From: Bacteriovoracia bacterium
GTDB taxonomy: Bacteria > Bdellovibrionota > Bacteriovoracia > Bacteriovoracales > Bacteriovoracaceae
Length of the DNA: 64,000 bases
Direction: 5' to 3'
NCBI GenBank assembly: GCA_030431635.1
Contig: JAUIIL010000002.1
Span: forward strand, 186,001 to 250,000
Shown: piece after piece, positions 58,859 through 64,000 of the stretch
How the letters are laid out: every line of letters begins with the position of its first letter
Numbering within the stretch: the first letter of the stretch is position 1
Made by a program: the position numbers and the translations under genes
Notes under the pieces: model-generated
Seen by the model: only the letters and a program-made list of their open reading frames with translations
What the model was told of the DNA's origin: nothing
Databases searched by the model: none

Positions 58859-60769
58859 ATGTCAGATAACCAATTTGAAAGATTTGGGCGTTACTTAATT
58901 TTGGATCATCTTGTTGATGGAGGGATGGCCAAAATCTGTCGTGCAAGGTTTTTAGGTGAACAAGCAGCAAAAATTGTGGCCATTAAAATGGTTCAAGAAC
59001 AGTTCTCTAAAGACGAAAACTTTAAACAGATGTTTATGGATGAACTAAAGGTTGGTTTTAGTCTTCTTCATCCTAATATTGCTCAAACGTATGATTATGG
59101 AATGGTAAATGGTCAGCTTTATACCGCCATGGAGTATGTAGATGGAGCAAACCTTAAACAGTTTCTAGATAGATTAAAGTCTCACAACTATGTTTTTCCA
59201 GTAGAGATTTCGGTTTATATCATTTCTCAAGTATGTCAGGGACTTCACTACGCTCATACATTTACAGATAAACTCTCTGGAGAAAAATATAATATTATTC
59301 ACCGAGATATATCTCCTCATAATATTATGCTTACCTACGATGGAGCTGTGAAGGTCATTGATTTTGGTATCGCTAAAGCAGATACCAATAGCGAAGCAAC
59401 TCAAGCAGGAACAATAAAAGGTAAGCTCTCTTATCTTGCACCTGAGTATCTTGATGGAGAGGTTCTTGATCACCGTTATGACCAGTTTGCTGTTGGGATT
59501 ACTTTGTGGGAACTACTTTGTAGCCGTAAACTTTTTACAGCTGCAAATGATCTTGCTGTTTTAAAGCTCATCCAGGCTTGCAAGATTCCAGCACCTTCAT
59601 CAATTAATCCAAACGTGCCAAAAGAGTTAGATGAAATAGTTTTGAAAGCTTTGAGTAAAGATAGAAATAATCGTTATGAGAATATGGATAAATTTAACAG
59701 AGCATTAGTCAAATTCCTCTATGCTCAATATCCTGATTTTAATGCAACCGATTTAAAGTATTTTGCGGAGCAACTCTTTAAAAGTGAAATTAAAAAAGAT
59801 AGAGAAAAGCTAGCGGAGTATGGAAAAGTTGATATTTTACCTTTTTTAGACCAATTAAAAAAAGAAAGCACAGGAAAGCCAGCTGCCTCAGCAGAGCAAG
59901 CACAAGACGGAAACTTCTCCGCAAAAGCTTCTGAGCTAGAACTTGATATGGTTGAAGAAGGAAATGAAGGAATTTCTCTTGAAAACAATGCTGGCATTCC
60001 AGGTTTACCAAATACCCCAGAAGGAAAAACATCTACTTCTGTTAATAAAAATAGAACAGCAAGAAGAACAAATCCTAATAAAACATCAACGGGTTCACAT
60101 AAAACGAAAGTTATAAAATTAAATCAAAAGAAGAAAGTTGTTCAATCTCAAAGCTCTTCTGGTGGAGGATTTAAAAAGGTTGTTGGACTTTTTGTTTTAA
60201 CTTTAGGATTTGCTTATCTCAAACCAGATATGTTTTATGATTTAACTGGAGTTGATATTAATCCTTATCTAAACCCTGGTACAGCTCGTTCCGTTTCTTC
60301 TGTTGAAGATAAGAAAAATTCAATGGAAGAGAATTTAGGTGGAAAAATTCTTTTATCTGGCCTTGACCCTCTTGCGGAAGTTTTTGTTAATGGAAAGCTT
60401 GTGTCAAACAGTGTCTCTGGAATTGATGTTGCTTTAAACAAAGAGATTAATTTAAAAGTGACACTTGATGGGGCAACTCCTTTTGTCACTCACTTTACCC
60501 TTACTGAACAAGATGGAGGCATTAAAAAAATTAGAGTGCCAAAACTTCAATCACAAAAAGTGGGGCTTTTAACAACGTCTCTTAATTATCGAGATGGTTC
60601 TGTTTTAAAGCTGGTAATCGGCGGACAAGAAATTGAGAAAAAACTTCCAGTAAAAAATATGAGAATCCCTGCAGGGACTTACAACGCTTCCATTCTCGAT
60701 CCGACTCTTGGAACTGAAAAAAGAGTTCAGTTCACTATTGAAGAGAGTAAAAGACTTTTTCTTGATTAA
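58859..60769 (+). CDS. Ser/Thr protein kinase with C-terminal membrane segment and PEGA-like domain
   Basis: The 636-residue kinase is complete: Gly-rich loop region LVDGGMAKICRAR, Lys43 (AIKM), Glu62, HRDISPHN at 148-155, DFG at 168-170 and APE in LAPEYLDG. Residues 330-440 are a low-complexity linker; a membrane segment lies at about 445-462 (VVGLFVLTLGFAYL); beyond it, about 490-636 resembles a PEGA domain (FVNGKLVSN, LKVTLDGATPF). It phosphorylates protein Ser/Thr. The FHA-RDD protein (40573) is a plausible reader. The end overlaps the convergent PpsR-like gene by four bases. Confidence 0.92.
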   Translation: MSDNQFERFGRYLILDHLVDGGMAKICRARFLGEQAAKIVAIKMVQEQFSKDENFKQMFMDELKVGFSLLHPNIAQTYDYGMVNGQLYTAMEYVDGANLKQFLDRLKSHNYVFPVEISVYIISQVCQGLHYAHTFTDKLSGEKYNIIHRDISPHNIMLTYDGAVKVIDFGIAKADTNSEATQAGTIKGKLSYLAPEYLDGEVLDHRYDQFAVGITLWELLCSRKLFTAANDLAVLKLIQACKIPAPSSINPNVPKELDEIVLKALSKDRNNRYENMDKFNRALVKFLYAQYPDFNATDLKYFAEQLFKSEIKKDREKLAEYGKVDILPFLDQLKKESTGKPAASAEQAQDGNFSAKASELELDMVEEGNEGISLENNAGIPGLPNTPEGKTSTSVNKNRTARRTNPNKTSTGSHKTKVIKLNQKKKVVQSQSSSGGGFKKVVGLFVLTLGFAYLKPDMFYDLTGVDINPYLNPGTARSVSSVEDKKNSMEENLGGKILLSGLDPLAEVFVNGKLVSNSVSGIDVALNKEINLKVTLDGATPFVTHFTLTEQDGGIKKIRVPKLQSQKVGLLTTSLNYRDGSVLKLVIGGQEIEKKLPVKNMRIPAGTYNASILDPTLGTEKRVQFTIEESKRLFLD

Positions 60770-61614
60770 GAGTCGTTTTTAATAAAGCGGTTCACTTTTC
60801 TTTGATTAATAAGTTTTATAATCTCTGATGCGGTCTCTTCAAGAGCTTTGTTTGTCACATTGAAAACAGGCCATCTTTTGTTTTCTTTAAATAAAGAGTT
60901 GGCCCACTCTATTTCTTCGACAACTAAGTTCATGTTAGCATATTGGTCACTATCACTAGAAACACCTAAGCGACTTAATCGGTTCGTTCTAATTTGGTGA
61001 AGGGCTTCTGGATCAATTGTGAGAGCAAAGATTTTTCTCTGATCGACCTGGTGTAAAAGTTCCGGAAGTTTCATTCCTTTAATCAAGGGTATGTTAATGA
61101 CCTTAAGCCCCTCAAGGGATAAATAAAGAGAAAGTGGTGTTTTAGAAGTTCTGGAAACACCAACCAAGATAACATCTGCTTCATGAAGATTTTGGTAGTT
61201 TTGTCCATCATCATGATTAACTGTGAATTCAACTGCTGAAACCCGTTTAAAATATTCGGCATTAACTTCATGTAGTTTACCTGGTTTATTATCAGGCTCA
61301 ATCTTAAAGGCCGTGGAGAGTGAAGAGAGCATAGGCCCAATTAAATCAACGCATTTAACCTTATATTTTCTTGAGAGCTCGAGAATATAACCTCGAAGCT
61401 CAGAAGAAACGATGGTATGGGCCACAAGATGGTGGTGGAGAGAATTCTCTTCAAAAATAGCGAGAATTTGCTCTTTTTCTCGAATATTTTTGTAGCGCGT
61501 AAAATAAATATCTTTATCAGCAAATTGGGCCATCGCTGCTCTTACGAGGGAGGTGGCAGTCTCACCTGTTCCATCTGAGAGAATAATAATCTTTACTCGT
61601 TGTTGTGTGCTCAC
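60766..61614 (-). CDS. ppsR: Kinase/pyrophosphorylase regulatory protein (PpsR family)
   Basis: The 282-residue protein matches the PEP synthase/PPDK regulatory family: SDGTGETATSLVRAAM at 13-28 and the P-loop GVSRTSKT at 152-159. Members both phosphorylate and dephosphorylate a Thr of PEP synthase or PPDK, using ADP and Pi. Length matches the family (about 270-280). The start is GTG at 61614; its ribosome site is not obvious. The target enzyme is not in this window, so which enzyme it regulates is open. Confidence 0.92.
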   Translation of the reverse strand: MSTQQRVKIIILSDGTGETATSLVRAAMAQFADKDIYFTRYKNIREKEQILAIFEENSLHHHLVAHTIVSSELRGYILELSRKYKVKCVDLIGPMLSSLSTAFKIEPDNKPGKLHEVNAEYFKRVSAVEFTVNHDDGQNYQNLHEADVILVGVSRTSKTPLSLYLSLEGLKVINIPLIKGMKLPELLHQVDQRKIFALTIDPEALHQIRTNRLSRLGVSSDSDQYANMNLVVEEIEWANSLFKENKRWPVFNVTNKALEETASEIIKLINQRKVNRFIKNDS

Positions 61615-61652
61615 CTTTATGAATATAAACTTAAAAGAAAGGAATTGTCACT

Positions 61653-62987
61653 ATGAGTAACTCTCTCATTGTTTTAGACGACCCAGAAATTGCTAATCTT
61701 TATAGTTTGAATCTCAATATTTTTTTGGGGCTCGATGTTCTTATTAAAAAAAACGTCTATGAAGCAATTGCACTACTTAATCTGATAAAAAGTGCAGACG
61801 TTATTATCACGAGAGAGAAGTTAGGAAATGAGAATGCTTATGAGCAAATTAAAGAGTGGTTGCAACAAAATGATATAGAAATTCCTATCATTCTTTTAGA
61901 CCGAGAAAATAAGGAAGGGGAAGAGACTCACTCTTTAAATTCAAAAAATGATATAAAAAAGAATATCCAAGAAATAGCGAATATTTTAGGAATAAATCTC
62001 AGAGATTCTTCTCGTAAGATATTTTCAGAATTTTACCCAGTTCCCTTACATTATTTTGATTTAATAAAAAAAAGTTTTTGTCAAACATTTCGCAGAAGTT
62101 CTAAGGCCGCTATTGAAGATGACGCCGTTTATGTAAAACTTTTTGATGCGAATGAATTAGTTGTGAGAGAGAAAATTAGAGAGTTTAAAAAAATAGGAAT
62201 TAAAAATCTCTACATTCTCTCTTCAGCTCGTTCTAAATTTGCTCATCAATTTACGATGATGATTTTAGAGCAAATTGAAAAAGAAAAAAATAAAGATAAA
62301 CGTTTCCGTATATTTGAAGGTATCTCTCGAGTCATGACGCATGAACTTTTAAAATATGGCATGAACGTAAAAGTAATAAAACTGACTAAAGCCATGGTTG
62401 AGAGAATTTATGATGAGTTAAATAAAGAAAGATCAATTATGAAGTTTCTTCATTTCTTAAATGCCGAAACTGATTACTATTTATTTCAAAAATCAATTCT
62501 AACACTTATGATTTGCTATAAAATCATTGATAACATGGATTGGGGGACAGAAGAGCAGAAGAAAAAAATAACTTACGTTGGACTTTATAATGATATTGTT
62601 TTTGATGATGAAAAACTTGCTCGAATTACAGATGATGAAGAGCTAAATAACGCTATACTTACTGATGATGAAAAAGATTTAGTCCTTAACCATGCCCAAA
62701 TAGCTTCAGGTTTTTTAACCAAGCTTCCAGAAACTCCAATGGGGGTTGAGATTATTATTAAACAACATCATGGGACCCACAATGGAGTTGGATTCAAGCA
62801 TCCTCCTCATCATGATATTTCTCCTTTAGCTGCTGTCTTTATGGTAGCTGAAGAAATAGCAATTCCCTTATTAGAGAAAAACGTTGCTATTGATACTGAA
62901 GAGATTCTCTATAATATCGAAGAGAAATACCCAAACCATAATAAGTTTTTACAAGCAATAGAAGCTGCCAAGCTTATGACCCGTTAG
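61653..62987 (+). CDS. Receiver-like + degenerate HD-GYP-type protein
   Basis: Of 444 residues, the first 120 look like a degenerate receiver (LIVLDDPEIANLY, ADVIITREKLG). Residues about 290-440 resemble HD-GYP: GLYNDIVFDDEK at the position of the usual GLLHDIGK, VLNHAQIASGFLTKL, then KQHHGTHNGVGFKHPP where HD-GYP has HHExxDGxGYP. The first HD His is Asn here and GYP is GF, so c-di-GMP cleavage is unlikely; binding remains possible. A middle helical region (120-280) is unknown. It overlaps miaA by 14 bases, convergent. Confidence 0.78.
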   Translation: MSNSLIVLDDPEIANLYSLNLNIFLGLDVLIKKNVYEAIALLNLIKSADVIITREKLGNENAYEQIKEWLQQNDIEIPIILLDRENKEGEETHSLNSKNDIKKNIQEIANILGINLRDSSRKIFSEFYPVPLHYFDLIKKSFCQTFRRSSKAAIEDDAVYVKLFDANELVVREKIREFKKIGIKNLYILSSARSKFAHQFTMMILEQIEKEKNKDKRFRIFEGISRVMTHELLKYGMNVKVIKLTKAMVERIYDELNKERSIMKFLHFLNAETDYYLFQKSILTLMICYKIIDNMDWGTEEQKKKITYVGLYNDIVFDDEKLARITDDEELNNAILTDDEKDLVLNHAQIASGFLTKLPETPMGVEIIIKQHHGTHNGVGFKHPPHHDISPLAAVFMVAEEIAIPLLEKNVAIDTEEILYNIEEKYPNHNKFLQAIEAAKLMTR

Positions 62988-63921
62988 GTTGAGTAATAAA
63001 ACGTTTAACCAGGGAGTAAATTTGCTCTTTTTCATCAATCGGATGGTAGCTTTTTTTCTCTTTCGTTTTAAACCAAGTTCTTTGAGATTTTGCGAGCCTT
63101 CTTGTTGCAATATTGATCCTTTCCTCTAATTCATCTTCTGCTGAGTATTGGCCATTTAAAAAACTAAGAACTTGCTTGTATCCAATTGAGGCAAGAGGTT
63201 TTTCTTCTCCAGTGAATCCATCTGTTAAAAGTTGTTTAACTTCATCAATTAAACCGTTTTTGAGCATTTGCTTAGTCCTTTGATAAATAAAGCCCAAGTG
63301 CTCTTCTTTAGGAATATCAAGGTAAATATGTAAAAGATCCCATTTTTTTTTCTTATATAGAGGTAGGTTTTCTTCTTCTAGTTGTTTCTTAGCAGAAGAG
63401 AATTTTTCTTCCGTTGTCCAAAAATGTTCAACGGCCCTTCTGATTCGATAGTGATCGTTTTCGTGCAAACGTTGAAAAGATTCAAGGTCTTTTTCCTTCA
63501 ACTCTTTCCAGAATGGAGCGATTCCTTCCTTGAAATATAAATCATTAGATTTTTGTATAATTTCAGCTGGAGTAGTGACAGAAGGAAACATTCCATTAAT
63601 AAGTGCTTGTAAATAAAACCCACTTCCTCCAACGAGCAAGGGAATTTTTTTTTGTTGATGGAGAGATTCAATCAGAGGAAGGGCATTGTTAACAAATCCT
63701 GAGGCATCAATAGGAGTTGAAATAGAACAAATATCAATACAGTGATGAATAATGTCTTGCCTTTCTTCTATTGTTGGCTTTGCAGTACCAATATTAAGTT
63801 CTTGGTAGAACAAAAGAGAGTCAAAATTAATGATTTCAAGGTTATTTTTCTGGGCAAGTTCAATCGATAAACTTGTTTTTCCTGAAGCAGTTGGACCTGA
63901 AAGAATAATAATTTTGTTCAT
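62974..63921 (-). CDS. miaA: tRNA dimethylallyltransferase
   Basis: The 315-residue enzyme adds a dimethylallyl group from DMAPP to N6 of A37 in tRNAs reading U-starting codons. The P-loop GPTASGKT is at 9-16, INFDSLLFYQELNIGTAKP includes the conserved Asp and Gln-like recognition region, and LLVGGSGFYLQAL and ASIGYKQVLSFL are family signatures. Length fits (about 300-315). The start overlaps a stop-ended frame upstream as TAATG. Confidence 0.95.
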   Translation of the reverse strand: MNKIIILSGPTASGKTSLSIELAQKNNLEIINFDSLLFYQELNIGTAKPTIEERQDIIHHCIDICSISTPIDASGFVNNALPLIESLHQQKKIPLLVGGSGFYLQALINGMFPSVTTPAEIIQKSNDLYFKEGIAPFWKELKEKDLESFQRLHENDHYRIRRAVEHFWTTEEKFSSAKKQLEEENLPLYKKKKWDLLHIYLDIPKEEHLGFIYQRTKQMLKNGLIDEVKQLLTDGFTGEEKPLASIGYKQVLSFLNGQYSAEDELEERINIATRRLAKSQRTWFKTKEKKSYHPIDEKEQIYSLVKRFITQPNGS

Positions 63922-64000
63922 TAGTTTTTAAATAATTGAGAAAGGTTATTTGTATTTAACTCAACCGCAAGGTTTTCTTTAATTAGGTTATTGATTGTAT
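63921..64000 (-). CDS. C-terminal end of an upstream gene, truncated by window edge
   Basis: On the minus strand a frame without internal stops runs from the window edge to a TAA at 63923-63921 that shares its last A with the miaA ATG (TAATG). It encodes 26 residues ending LNTNNLSQLFKN. TAATG coupling is common in this window, so a real gene is plausible. Nothing can be said about its function. Confidence 0.5.
   Translation of the reverse strand, partial: TINNLIKENLAVELNTNNLSQLFKN

Noticed and set aside
1-64000. Possible tRNA, rRNA, transposase, integrase or prophage genes
   Set aside because: I looked in all gaps and saw no cloverleaf, rRNA-like segment or mobile-element protein motif; by eye only, so short RNAs may be missed.

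Overview
The window is AT-rich, gene-dense DNA from what looks like a Gram-negative predatory-type bacterium of the Bdellovibrionota, most like the Bacteriovorax/Halobacteriovorax group. This placement is an inference. It rests on the base composition, the many Sec-exported and lipoprotein genes, outer-membrane barrels, an FHA/PilZ/GGDEF/receiver signalling set, a fused CcoNO oxidase subunit, and several architectures without close textbook counterparts. I see no rRNA, tRNA, CRISPR array, transposase or prophage, and no gap above 300 bases without a gene. Neighbouring genes are tightly packed: TAATG and ATGA start/stop overlaps are common, and four convergent pairs overlap by exactly four bases at their stop codons.

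Layout. 1-1568: a truncated membrane protein and an L,D-transpeptidase (minus strand). 1719-6273: a receiver-like/acidic-repeat/coiled-coil protein, a diguanylate cyclase and a metallophosphoesterase. 6383-15256: an operon of five exported proteins, namely three formylglycine-generating-enzyme (FGE)-like paralogues, a MoxR/RavA-type AAA+ ATPase with an apparent signal peptide, and a transglutaminase-VWA fusion. 15301-16575: two small hibernation-factor-like genes divergent from an Hsp20 gene across a symmetric promoter region. 16670-18777: two exported proteins of unknown function. 18949-28629: a micro-oxic respiration cluster (CBS protein, FNR-type regulator, a lone cNMP-like barrel, cupredoxin, ccoI, ccoS, ccoNO, ccoQ, ccoP, ccoG, SafE-like protein) with four TGAT-N4-ATCA boxes. 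28626-33769: an exported cytochrome, an outer-membrane protein, a lipoprotein and a receiver protein. 33770-42666: a FecR/fibronectin-like/barrel protein, a CheA-like kinase with a CheY partner, and an FHA-RDD protein. 42659-47845: an exported barrel-like protein, acetyl-CoA synthetase, two TPM-domain proteins and LemA. 47926-53883: rpsT, then short-chain acyl-CoA metabolism (hydroxyacyl-CoA dehydrogenase, enoyl-CoA hydratase, acyl-CoA dehydrogenase, thiolase), interrupted by a lysine-repeat histone-like gene. 53907-64000: cNMP-binding, VWA lipoprotein, GYF_2-PilZ, alpha/beta hydrolase, Ser/Thr kinase, PpsR-like, degenerate HD-GYP and miaA genes.

How the genes work together. The cco cluster reads as one oxygen-responsive regulon: the FNR-type regulator carries a box upstream of its own gene, and another box precedes the cupredoxin that heads the oxidase and assembly operon. 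Acs, the beta-oxidation set and thiolase together handle acetyl-, acetoacetyl- and butyryl-type CoA esters.

The most unusual region is 6383-15256. It looks like an exported version of a RavA/ViaA (MoxR-VWA) pair, joined to a transglutaminase and three Cys-poor FGE-like proteins. All five predicted proteins carry Cys-x3-Phe just after the signal sequence, although they belong to three unrelated families. I regard this as the best candidate here for an undescribed system; its function is unknown.
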